64,000 bases of DNA from UBA964 sp031382085. Lineage in GTDB: Bacteria; Pseudomonadota; Gammaproteobacteria; Steroidobacterales; Steroidobacteraceae. Positions 43,566-50,949 of this stretch are shown one piece after another. The notes under the pieces are model-generated. The model saw only the letters and a list, made by a program, of their open reading frames with translations. It did not search any database and had not been told where the DNA came from. The position numbers and the translations under genes were made by a program. How positions within the stretch are numbered: the stretch's first letter is position 1; each line of letters begins with the position of its first letter. Location of the stretch: the NCBI GenBank assembly GCA_031382085.1, contig JANMYM010000083.1:124001-188000 (forward strand), given 5' to 3'.

Positions 43566-44506
43566 ATCCGCGCAAACTGCTGATCGACTGCGATCCCGGC
43601 ATTGACGACGCCGTAGCGCTGTTGCTGGCATTCGCCTCGCCAGCGGAACTACATTTGTTAGGTATTACCACGCTGGCAGGCAATGTCGGCCCGTTGCTGA
43701 CCGCGCGCAATGCGCGCATCGTGCGGCAGCTGGCGCGCCGCGAGGAAATCCCGGTGCATGCCGGGTGCGATCGGCCGCTGTTGCGCGAGCCGATGGATGC
43801 CGGCCATTTTCACGGTGTATCCGGGCTTGGCAGTGCCGACATTTTCGAACCGCAGGCGCCGCTGGCCGCAGGACATGCAGTCAATTTCATCATCGAGTCG
43901 TTGCGCCATCATCCGGCGGGCTCCGTCAGTATGGCAATCACAGGGCCGATGACCAATGTCGCACTGGCGATGCGCATGGCGCCCGACATCGTGCCGCGTA
44001 TTCACGAACTGGTGATCATGGGCGGCGCGCGCAGCGCCGGCGGCAACATCACCGCATCCGCTGAGTACAACATTTATGCGGATCCGCATGCCGCAGCCAT
44101 CGTGCTGCGCTCCGGCTGCCCGGTGGTGATGTGCGGACTGGATGTAACGCACCAGGTGCGCGCCGGCCCCGGTCGTGTGGCCGCGATTCGGGCGCTCGGC
44201 GGGCCGGTGGCGAAGTTCGCCGCTGATTTGCTCGACTTCGCAAACCACCTAACACCTAATGCTGCGCATGGCGTGGCAACCGCGTTGCACGATCCGTGCA
44301 CGATTGCGTGGCTGCTGCAGCCGCGGTTATTTGTCGGCCGGCCGGCAGCCGTGGATGTCGAGGTCGCCTCGCCGTTGACAATGGGCGCGACCGCCGTGGA
44401 GTTTCGCGCCGATCATGGCCGGGCGCTGCACGTGCAATGGCTGACCGAGGCCGACGAAGACGGCGTGTTCGCGCTGTTGAACGAGCGGCTGGCGCGCCTG
44501 CGTTAG
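43562..44506 (+). CDS. Nucleoside hydrolase (IunH-type)
   Basis: 314 residues. LLIDCDPGIDDAVALLLA is the calcium-binding N-terminal signature; ITTLAGNVG, AITGPMTNVALAM, GGARSAGGNITASAEYNIYADP and HDPCTIAWLL complete the active site of inosine-uridine preferring nucleoside hydrolases. It cleaves the N-glycosidic bond to release base and ribose. The ribokinase encoded 8 bp downstream would phosphorylate the ribose. The overlap with DUF2891 (ATGA) shows coupled translation. The base preference cannot be read. It ends with CGT-TAG within a YGTTAGS word. Confidence 0.93.
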   Translation: MNPRKLLIDCDPGIDDAVALLLAFASPAELHLLGITTLAGNVGPLLTARNARIVRQLARREEIPVHAGCDRPLLREPMDAGHFHGVSGLGSADIFEPQAPLAAGHAVNFIIESLRHHPAGSVSMAITGPMTNVALAMRMAPDIVPRIHELVIMGGARSAGGNITASAEYNIYADPHAAAIVLRSGCPVVMCGLDVTHQVRAGPGRVAAIRALGGPVAKFAADLLDFANHLTPNAAHGVATALHDPCTIAWLLQPRLFVGRPAAVDVEVASPLTMGATAVEFRADHGRALHVQWLTEADEDGVFALLNERLARLR

Positions 44507-44514
44507 GTTCGCCC

Positions 44515-45363
44515 GTGCGGGTCACTGTCGTAGGTTCAGTCAATCTCGATCTCGTCGCTACCGGCGAGCGGCTGCCGCGCCCCGGCGAAACTGTAACCAA
44601 TGCCGTGTTAGCTCAGCATCCAGGCGGCAAGGGTGCCAATCAGGCGCTCGCCGCACGGCGACTGGGCGCGGAGGTCGTCCTGCTGGCCGCAGTCGGCCGC
44701 GACGCAAACGCCGATGCGGCGCTGGCGTTGTTGCGCGCCGAGGGCGTGAGACTCGAACATTGCATCGTGGACCCGCTGCTGCCGACGGGCGTTGCGTTGA
44801 TCGCGGTGGCCGCCAGCGGCGAAAACCAGATCGTGGTCGCACCGGGCGCCAACCGCGCATTAGGCAACACGTTCGTGCTGCCGCCGTCGGATGCGGTTAT
44901 CTGCCAGCTGGAAGTACCCGTCGCTGCGGTCGAACGCGCAGCCTCCCTGTGTCAGGGGCTGCTGGTCCTGAATCTCGCGCCAGCGGCCGAGGTACCGCCG
45001 GCTTTGTTGCAGCGTGTGGATCTGGTCATCGTGAACCAGACAGAAGCGGAATTCTACGGCGCCAGCCTGCGAGCCCGGCGCGGCATGTTAGCCATCACCG
45101 AGGGCGCTGCTGGCGCCATTCTCTGGCGCGACGGCCAGGAGATTGCGCGTGTCACACCGCCCGCGATCACGGCGGTCGACACTACCGGCGCCGGCGACGC
45201 CTTTGTCGCTGCGCTGACTGTCGCGCTGCTGGAAGGGCAGGCTGCTGACGGCGCGTTGCGGTTCGCCTGCGCGGCCGGTGCCGCTTGCGCGTTGCGGGCG
45301 GGCGCGCAACCTGCGTTGCCAAGCCGCGTACAAGTGCTGGCGTTGTTAGCTGCCGAGCGTTAG
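44515..45363 (+). CDS. rbsK: Ribokinase
   Basis: 282 residues from the GTG at 44515. The PfkB-family patterns are complete: VVGSVNLDLVATGERLPRPGET, QHPGGKGANQALAARRLG (sugar-binding GG motif), and AVDTTGAGDAFVAAL with the catalytic Asp and anion hole (about residue 225-235). It phosphorylates D-ribose to ribose-5-phosphate, feeding the pentose-phosphate pathway, and follows the nucleoside hydrolase directly. The upstream 73 codons of open frame lie over that hydrolase and are not part of it. Slightly shorter than E. coli RbsK (309). Confidence 0.9.
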   Translation: MRVTVVGSVNLDLVATGERLPRPGETVTNAVLAQHPGGKGANQALAARRLGAEVVLLAAVGRDANADAALALLRAEGVRLEHCIVDPLLPTGVALIAVAASGENQIVVAPGANRALGNTFVLPPSDAVICQLEVPVAAVERAASLCQGLLVLNLAPAAEVPPALLQRVDLVIVNQTEAEFYGASLRARRGMLAITEGAAGAILWRDGQEIARVTPPAITAVDTTGAGDAFVAALTVALLEGQAADGALRFACAAGAACALRAGAQPALPSRVQVLALLAAER

Positions 45364-45374
45364 CATCCGGTGAC

Positions 45375-46310
45375 ATGCCAATGGCCGTTGACACAGTCCC
45401 GGTGCTGAGCCTGGCGCAGGCGCGCGCCGCGTCCGCTGCGTCGCGCGCCGCGTTCGGAGCACAGCTCGCCGCGGGCTGGCAGCGTTTCGGGTTTGTGATT
45501 CTCCGCGACCACGGCATCGGCGATGTCCTGCTCGATGATGCCTACGACCTTGCGGCGCGGCTGTTCGCGCTGCCGGATGCGCAAAAACGCCAGTACATTG
45601 CCGGGCTACGCGGCTACACGCCTTTTGGCGTCGAGCACGCGAAAGACCACGCGGCTCCCGACCTCAAGGAATTCTGGCAGATCGGGCGCGACGTGCCCGG
45701 CAGCAGGGACTTCGCTGCTAACAACTGGCCCACGGAATTGCCCGACTTCAGGCCGGCATTCCTGGCCCTGTACCGCGAGCTTGATGCCGTGGGCGCGCTG
45801 CTGCTGGAAGCGCTGGCACCGAGCCTCGAGTTGCCGCCTGGCTGGTTTGCCGGGCGGGTCGCGCAGGGCAATTCGGTGTTGCGGGTCATTCACTACCCGC
45901 CGCTCAGCGCAGAGGTACCGCCCGGCAGCCTGCGCTCGGCCGCGCATGAGGACATCAATTTCATCACGATCATGGTGGCGGCGCGCGGCGCGGGCCTGGA
46001 ACTGCGCGACGCGGATGGCCGCTGGCAGCCGGTGCTCGCCGACAGCCGTCAGCTCATCGTCAACACCGGGGACATGCTCGCGCGGCTCACCAACGATCGC
46101 ATTGGTGCCAAGACCCATCGCGTCGTGAATCCGGTGGGGCCCGGCATCAGCCGTTATTCGATGCCCTTCTTCATGCATCCGCACGATTCGGTGTCGTTAG
46201 CCTGCCTGCCGTCCTGTCGCGGCGCGGGCGCGCGCAATGCGGATATCACCGCCGGAGAATTTCTCGCGCAACGCGTGCGCGAGATCGGCCTGCAGTCGCC
46301 CAGGCCCTAG
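45375..46310 (+). CDS. 2OG-Fe(II) oxygenase, isopenicillin-N-synthase-like
   Basis: 311 residues from the ATG at 45375. FGFVILRDHGI and RGYTPFGVEHA match the DIOX_N part of plant-type and bacterial isopenicillin-N-synthase-like oxygenases. The iron site is AAHEDINFITIM (His and Asp) and AKTHRVVNP (His); RYSMPFFMHP provides the 2-oxoglutarate-binding Arg. It hydroxylates a small molecule in the cytosol. Location after nucleoside hydrolase and ribokinase suggests oxidation of a base or ribose derivative, as known for some pyrimidine dioxygenases, but this is only context. Its stop codon lies inside the palindrome at 46307. Confidence 0.88.
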   Translation: MPMAVDTVPVLSLAQARAASAASRAAFGAQLAAGWQRFGFVILRDHGIGDVLLDDAYDLAARLFALPDAQKRQYIAGLRGYTPFGVEHAKDHAAPDLKEFWQIGRDVPGSRDFAANNWPTELPDFRPAFLALYRELDAVGALLLEALAPSLELPPGWFAGRVAQGNSVLRVIHYPPLSAEVPPGSLRSAAHEDINFITIMVAARGAGLELRDADGRWQPVLADSRQLIVNTGDMLARLTNDRIGAKTHRVVNPVGPGISRYSMPFFMHPHDSVSLACLPSCRGAGARNADITAGEFLAQRVREIGLQSPRP

Positions 46311-46347
46311 CAGGCTGTTGAAATAGTAGTTTTCAACAACCTGCTAG
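46307..46347. terminator. 17-bp palindrome between convergent genes, possible bidirectional terminator
   Basis: Left arm 46307-46323 and right arm 46331-46347 are complementary except for one position (C:A on plus-strand RNA, G:U on minus-strand RNA), with a 7-nt loop. It begins inside the stop of the oxygenase gene and ends 9 bp from the stop of the opposing TPR gene. There is no T-run on either side, so a rho-independent terminator is not certain. The arms contain CAGGCTGTTGAAA, which resembles terminal repeats of some insertion sequences, so a remnant is also possible. Confidence 0.55.
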
Positions 46348-46356
46348 TCCAGCGCG

Positions 46357-47739
46357 TTAGCTTTTTTTCCCGGGGGGCGCCGCGTCGGCAGGTTTGCGCA
46401 CGTACACTTTCTCGGTGTACGGCAGGTCCCGGGTTTCCACCGCGCCGCTGGCGTCAATTCTTGGACGGTAGCGCGCGCGTTTGAGCGCGGCCAGTACCGC
46501 TTTGACACTGGCTTCCGGTGCGTCAGAGGCGGTGCTGACAGCCTCGCGTACGCGCCCGTCGACGTCGATGGTCAGGCGTGTCTCGACCGTACGCGTGTCG
46601 AACTCTGCTGGTTTTTCCGGCCGCATACGCAGCGTCGAGCTTGGCGTTGCGCGATACGACAGCACTTTGGGAACTTCGACCTGGTTTGCAAGGCCTGCCA
46701 GGCTCAATTGTTTCCAGGCGAGGCGATAGATGTCGTTGGAACGGGAGGTCACGCCCGCAATCAGATACCAATCGCCGAGGTCGATCAGCGTTTCGCCCAG
46801 TTCCTGGTGGCCGTCAGGCTGCTGCTTGTTGAGCGTCGCAATCGCGATCTGCAGCGCCTTTTCCCCATCCGGATTCAGCCGCCCGCTGCTCGGGTTGTTG
46901 CCTGCCGCGTCCGACCGCTGGGTCGGGTCCGGTGCCGTCTCTTCGGGCCCGTAGATGTACTCCAGCCGATAGGTGCGTGCCAGGCCACGCAACGGGCGCA
47001 CTGCCCGTAATGATGTCTGGCCGCCGTCTTTCTCGGCAATTTGCAGGCCGCGAGCGTGCAGCACCCGTGCCGTTGTGTAGCGGCCCATGAATTCATACCA
47101 GCGTGCATACCGATCCAGCGGTCCCAGCAGGCGCTGGTCGTCGCGACCGTACGCCGTTTCGGCGATGCGAAACGCATACTGTTGCTGCTGTTCCGCAAGC
47201 GCGAAATTCTGTATCGCGCTGTAGCACTCGATCAGCGACGGCAGAATAGCCAGTTGCGAGGCGTCGTACAGGCCTTTGAGGTTGCGCGTCAGAGCGACCG
47301 CCCGGTCCAGCGCCACGATCGCGGCATCGTAGCGCTTCGTAGCTAACAAAACTTCGCCGAGGCCATGCAATGGCATGATCAACGCGGGATCTGCGCCGGC
47401 GGATGCGCTTGCTTCGGCGATCGCCAGCGCGCGTTTGAAAGCCGCCTCGGCGGGGTCATGGTTTGCGAGGCGGAAATTGACCGTACCCAGATTGGTCAAC
47501 GGATTGATCAGCGCTTTGTCCGCGGGACCCAGTTGTTGTTCGGTCAGCGAAACCAGTTGCTCCGCGAGCGGCAGCGCCGCGGCGTAATTCCTGGCATCGA
47601 AGGCGCCGCGAAAATCCTTGTAGGCCTGGACCCGGTCGGCATCAGATACGGCCAGGCCGGCGCCGGCGCCTAACAACAGCGCCATTGCGAGCAGGGTCTT
47701 CAGCCCGGTTTTTGGAAAAGATAATGCGAAACGATCCAT
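46357..47739 (-). CDS. Periplasmic TPR protein with C-terminal TonB-like domain
   Basis: 460 residues from the Met at 47739 (MDRFALSFPK), which starts a signal or anchor helix (about residues 13-30). The middle (40-300) is tetratricopeptide-like, including NPLTNLGTVNFRLANHDPAEAAFKRAL. The last 90 residues (TRLTIDVDGRVREAV, VLAALKRARYRPRI) match the TonB C-terminal fold. There is no ordinary TonB Pro-rich spacer, so it is probably not an energy transducer but a protein-binding module. The start overlaps the upstream methyltransferase stop by 40 bp. Confidence 0.78.
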   Translation of the reverse strand: MDRFALSFPKTGLKTLLAMALLLGAGAGLAVSDADRVQAYKDFRGAFDARNYAAALPLAEQLVSLTEQQLGPADKALINPLTNLGTVNFRLANHDPAEAAFKRALAIAEASASAGADPALIMPLHGLGEVLLATKRYDAAIVALDRAVALTRNLKGLYDASQLAILPSLIECYSAIQNFALAEQQQQYAFRIAETAYGRDDQRLLGPLDRYARWYEFMGRYTTARVLHARGLQIAEKDGGQTSLRAVRPLRGLARTYRLEYIYGPEETAPDPTQRSDAAGNNPSSGRLNPDGEKALQIAIATLNKQQPDGHQELGETLIDLGDWYLIAGVTSRSNDIYRLAWKQLSLAGLANQVEVPKVLSYRATPSSTLRMRPEKPAEFDTRTVETRLTIDVDGRVREAVSTASDAPEASVKAVLAALKRARYRPRIDASGAVETRDLPYTEKVYVRKPADAAPPGKKS

Positions 47740-48764
47740 TCGCGCCCTTCGTTGTAACCCCAGAGTTCCGCGCAAGACATGAAGAATACGCGCCAGTATA
47801 CCCACCAGCGCGTGGCCCGTTGCGCGCCGTACGTGGCTGCCAGTATCGGCATCAGTTCAGCGCGCCGGGCGTCCATGTTCTGCAACCAGCCCTCGCTGGT
47901 CAGCTGGTAGTGACGCCCATCGACGTGCCAGTGATCCAGGAGCCGTACGTCGCCCTGAAAATACAGCAGCAGATCGTCGCTGGGCATGATGCCGCCGGTG
48001 AAGTAATACTTCGCCATCCAGTCGCTGGCATCGCGGACTTCAAAGGGGTAGGCGTAACGATGGTGCGTAAAAATGTGCACAAACAACGTAGCGGCGGGCT
48101 TCATCCAGCCGCCGATCCGCTGCAGCAGGACTGCGTAATTGCGCATGTGCTCCAACATTTCGACCGACACCACGCGATCAAACTGGGTGCCGGCGGGAAA
48201 GCTCAGCAGGTTGACGTCGCAGGTGATGACCGTGAGGTTGCCGAAACCGCGCCGGCGCGCCTCGGCATCGATGAACTCCTTTTGGGTGCGCGAATTGGAA
48301 ACGGTGGTGATCCGGGCGTTCGGGTAGTGCTCGGCCATCCACAGCGACAGCGAACCCCAGCCGCAACCCAGCTCGAGAATCTGTTCGCCGTCCCTGAGTT
48401 GCGCGCGTGCGGCGGTCAGCGCCAGCATTTTTGCTTCAGCCGCATCCAATCCCGCCGCGGCCTGTGCGCTATCGAAGCTGTCGTACCAGCAGCACGAGTA
48501 CTTGCGCTGTCTGCCTAACACCTTGAGGAAGAATTCCGTCGGCACCTCGTAGTGCTGCTCGTTGGCTTCGCGGGTATGTATGGCAATTTCACTGCCGCGC
48601 AGGCTGCGCACCAGCGCCATGAGCCGTTCCTGCTGGCGCGCCGGATCATCCAGATTTTCCTCGCGCAATCGGTCAGCTAACAGAGCGCGGATCTGCCACC
48701 GTATCAGCCAGTCCGGAACGCGGTCCGCTTCCAGCAGACGCATTGAAAAATCGCCGATCGTCAT
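47700..48764 (-). CDS. SAM-dependent methyltransferase, cyclopropane-fatty-acid synthase family
   Basis: 354 residues from the Met at 48764 (MTIGDFSMRLL). The CMAS fold is clear: NEQHYEVPTEFFLKVLG, KYSCCWYD, ILELGCGWGSLSLWMAEHYP (SAM-binding GxGxG), SNSRTQKEFI, and VVSVEMLEHM. In the classical enzyme a bicarbonate-binding Cys, Glu and His lie in these last blocks. Substrates are unsaturated phospholipid acyl chains; products could be cyclopropane, branched or furan-precursor acids. It is coupled to DUF2062 upstream (ATGA, 48761-48764) and to the TPR protein downstream. Confidence 0.88.
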   Translation of the reverse strand: MTIGDFSMRLLEADRVPDWLIRWQIRALLADRLREENLDDPARQQERLMALVRSLRGSEIAIHTREANEQHYEVPTEFFLKVLGRQRKYSCCWYDSFDSAQAAAGLDAAEAKMLALTAARAQLRDGEQILELGCGWGSLSLWMAEHYPNARITTVSNSRTQKEFIDAEARRRGFGNLTVITCDVNLLSFPAGTQFDRVVSVEMLEHMRNYAVLLQRIGGWMKPAATLFVHIFTHHRYAYPFEVRDASDWMAKYYFTGGIMPSDDLLLYFQGDVRLLDHWHVDGRHYQLTSEGWLQNMDARRAELMPILAATYGAQRATRWWVYWRVFFMSCAELWGYNEGREWIVSHYLFQKPG

Positions 48765-49228
48765 GACTTGAGCTTCCTTGCTGCGCTTTCCATGATCTGG
48801 GATAGCACACGATACAGCAGCAGAATTGTGAGTGGCATGACCGCAAACCAACCCACTGCCGCATGGATAATGGCGCCCGACAGTGCGCTGAGCGCCTGCA
48901 AAATGCCGTTGCTCAGCATGCCAATGCCCTGTTCCAGCGTCATTGGTAGGGGTGGAGCGCCCAGCAACCACTCGCCAAGTCTCAGAAAAGGGATGATCAG
49001 CAGCAGCTGCAGGGGCGACACCAGGTAATTGACCAGCTGGATGGCCGGCAGGTTCAATCTGAGCGGCAGCGCGAGTGCGGTCAGCGCCAGCGTCGAGATC
49101 CCGAGGACCGGGAAGATCCCGATGCCTGCGCCCAGCGCCACCGCCAGCGCCAGCGCGCGGGGCGCCACCCCCTGACGCAGCAACGCCAGCAGCGGATCGA
49201 GCAGTGTTCGTCGCCACCACCCGGCCAT
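48761..49228 (-). CDS. DUF2062 membrane protein
   Basis: 155 residues from the Met at 49228 (MAGWWRRTLLDPLL). The region LGAGIGIFPVLGISTLALTALAL, with NLPAIQLVNYLVSPLQ, is the DUF2062 core: two or three helices with Gly/Pro breaks. The family sits near lipid and LPS enzymes, and some members are fused to glycosyltransferases. No activity is known. The stop overlaps the methyltransferase start. The gene upstream (DUF1475) ends 6 bp before this start. Confidence 0.86.
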   Translation of the reverse strand: MAGWWRRTLLDPLLALLRQGVAPRALALAVALGAGIGIFPVLGISTLALTALALPLRLNLPAIQLVNYLVSPLQLLLIIPFLRLGEWLLGAPPLPMTLEQGIGMLSNGILQALSALSGAIIHAAVGWFAVMPLTILLLYRVLSQIMESAARKLKS

Positions 49229-49233
49229 TTTTG

Positions 49234-49581
49234 TTAGGCCGCGGTGCGTCTGAGCAAAATACTGGCCAGCGGCTCGCCGCTGCGATGCTGGCGCAGCTGC
49301 CACATTACATAGGCCGACATGGCCAGGTTACCGAACACCATGATGGCGATGAACCAGGCAACCCGTTTCAGCCTGGCTGTTTCCTTGTATGCGACCCACA
49401 CATAAAACGTGATGAATCCGTAGTAGGCGTCGAGCAGCGTCGCCATGGTCCACCAGCGGTCCGGTTCGCGAATCAGTCCCTGCCAGGCCATGACCGACTG
49501 TTGCGTGCTGGCGAAACTGGTAAATAGCAGCAGCGACAAGAAAATAAAGCCAAACAGTATCTGCAAGCGTGTCTTGGTCAC
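49234..49581 (-). CDS. DUF1475 membrane protein
   Basis: 115 residues from the GTG at 49581, which has a CGGGAG ribosome site 8 bp upstream; the longer frame upstream reads into the VanZ gene and lacks a ribosome site. Three hydrophobic helices. The DUF1475 signature is visible: REPDRWWTMATLLDAYYGF and FYVWVAYKE. It is an inner-membrane protein of unknown function. Its stop codon lies in a YGTTAGS word. Expected to be co-transcribed from VanZ to the TPR protein. Confidence 0.85.
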   Translation of the reverse strand: MTKTRLQILFGFIFLSLLLFTSFASTQQSVMAWQGLIREPDRWWTMATLLDAYYGFITFYVWVAYKETARLKRVAWFIAIMVFGNLAMSAYVMWQLRQHRSGEPLASILLRRTAA

Positions 49582-49615
49582 GATGGTAACTCCCGAATGA
49601 CTCGGCCCGGGATAC

Positions 49616-50806
49616 TCACGGCAGCACGGGCCGCGGGTCCATGTTACGCCGGGCGACGTACAGCAGGACTGCGCCAAACATCAGCAGCAGCAGGTCGGTA
49701 GGATCAGGTTCACGAATACTGGAAAACGTCTGCGCCAGTTCCGTGCACAGCGTAACCGCCAGCATCACTGCCGTCGCCCGCCACAGGCCCAGTTGGCTGC
49801 TCGATCCCAGCCACAACGCCCCGATCAACAGAAAAATCCTGGCCGGGATATTCTCATAGTTATTGGCGTCGAAAAAAAGCAGTAGCTGAACAGGCTGCAT
49901 CGAGGACGTGAAGTCCCACGGCAGCAGCGCGCCGACCAGCAGCAGGCCGGCGACCATCCAGAACAGAGTCCGATGGGCGGTATTCTGCTCCTGGCTCCGC
50001 ACCCAGGCGACCAACGGCAGTACTAACAGGAAGGCCAGGCAATCACTCGCGGTGAGGCCGTGTTGCAGGAACACGATACCGGCCAACCACGACCCCAGTA
50101 CGGCGAGCACAAAGGCCCCCCAGAGCAAATCCGGTTTGAATAGCGCACGTATCAGTGCCGACAGCACGACCAGGCTCGCAGTGCTGCGGAGCAATGTGCC
50201 ATCCAGTAGCCCCCAGTGTGGAAAATTCGCCAGAACCGCAATGATTCTGGACGGTCGCAAGCGCGGGATGAACGGCGCGGCCTGCGCTGCGACCCAGACA
50301 GCTAACAACAATGGCACGATGGGACCGTCACGCAATGGCCGCAGGCGCGCTGCAACGCCGCGTCGGGGCGCACGCGCATAGGCCAGCGCCGCAACTGCGC
50401 CGGCGGCCGCTGCTGCACTGTTGGCCAGGAAATCAGTTGCGCTCGCGAAACGCATGGTAATGCCCAGTTGCAGAGTCTCAACGCTCAGTGACAGAACTGC
50501 GCCGCCCAGCGTGGCCAGGGCAAGTCGCAGCCAGCCTGGAAATTTCCCCAGCAACAGGGCAACCAGCAGGCCGAACGGCAGGTAGGCCAGCAGATTGCTG
50601 ATCAGGTCCGCAGGCGTTGAATGACCTAACAGGGAGCGATCGAATGCAAGTGCCGCGAAATGACTGTGCCAGAGCTGCGGTGAGAAATTGAACGGATAGA
50701 GGCTCGCGCTCAGCAGGACCAGCACCCAGAATGCCAGCATCCAGGCGCGGGCCCTGGACGGTGCGGCGGGGCGTAAATTCTCGGCGTTCTGAGTTGCTGA
50801 ATTCAT
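49616..50806 (-). CDS. VanZ-like polytopic membrane protein, two VanZ units
   Basis: 396 residues, ten or more helices. Unit 1 (about 25-145) has LYPFNFSPQ, DLISNLLAYLPFG and ETLQLGITMRFASATDFLAN; unit 2 (about 285-390) has LLPWDFTSSMQPVQ, ELAQTFSSIREPDPTDLLLL. These P-F and E-x-x-Q-x7-R-x3-x-D patterns are typical of VanZ. The single-unit protein in vancomycin operons affects teicoplanin resistance, but most members have no known role. It starts 4 bp from the Crp-type palindrome at 50811, so it may be controlled by that site. Confidence 0.85.
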   Translation of the reverse strand: MNSATQNAENLRPAAPSRARAWMLAFWVLVLLSASLYPFNFSPQLWHSHFAALAFDRSLLGHSTPADLISNLLAYLPFGLLVALLLGKFPGWLRLALATLGGAVLSLSVETLQLGITMRFASATDFLANSAAAAAGAVAALAYARAPRRGVAARLRPLRDGPIVPLLLAVWVAAQAAPFIPRLRPSRIIAVLANFPHWGLLDGTLLRSTASLVVLSALIRALFKPDLLWGAFVLAVLGSWLAGIVFLQHGLTASDCLAFLLVLPLVAWVRSQEQNTAHRTLFWMVAGLLLVGALLPWDFTSSMQPVQLLLFFDANNYENIPARIFLLIGALWLGSSSQLGLWRATAVMLAVTLCTELAQTFSSIREPDPTDLLLLMFGAVLLYVARRNMDPRPVLP

Positions 50807-50810
50807 GGAC

Positions 50811-50828
50811 CTGTGATCCAGATCACAT
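50811..50828. promoter_or_regulatory. Perfect Crp/Clp-type operator
   Basis: TGTGA (50812-50816), TCCAGA spacer, TCACA (50823-50827): an exact TGTGA-N6-TCACA palindrome with CRP-like flanks (CTGTGATCCAGATCACATG). It lies in the 143-bp gap between the VanZ start (50806) and the GGDEF-EAL start (50950). It is 123 bp upstream of the latter, a distance that can suit activation, and too close to VanZ for class I/II activation, so it could repress VanZ. Confidence 0.75.
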
Positions 50829-50949
50829 GGTTGTGCAGCTGCAGCCAGTTGCCGCTCGCGATAAGTGAAGCATCGCTCAATTCGAACTCGCGGCCTATCG
50901 TTAAATAGCTGCCTCTCATTCTAAGGCAGGAAGCGCCGGACCGGACCCA

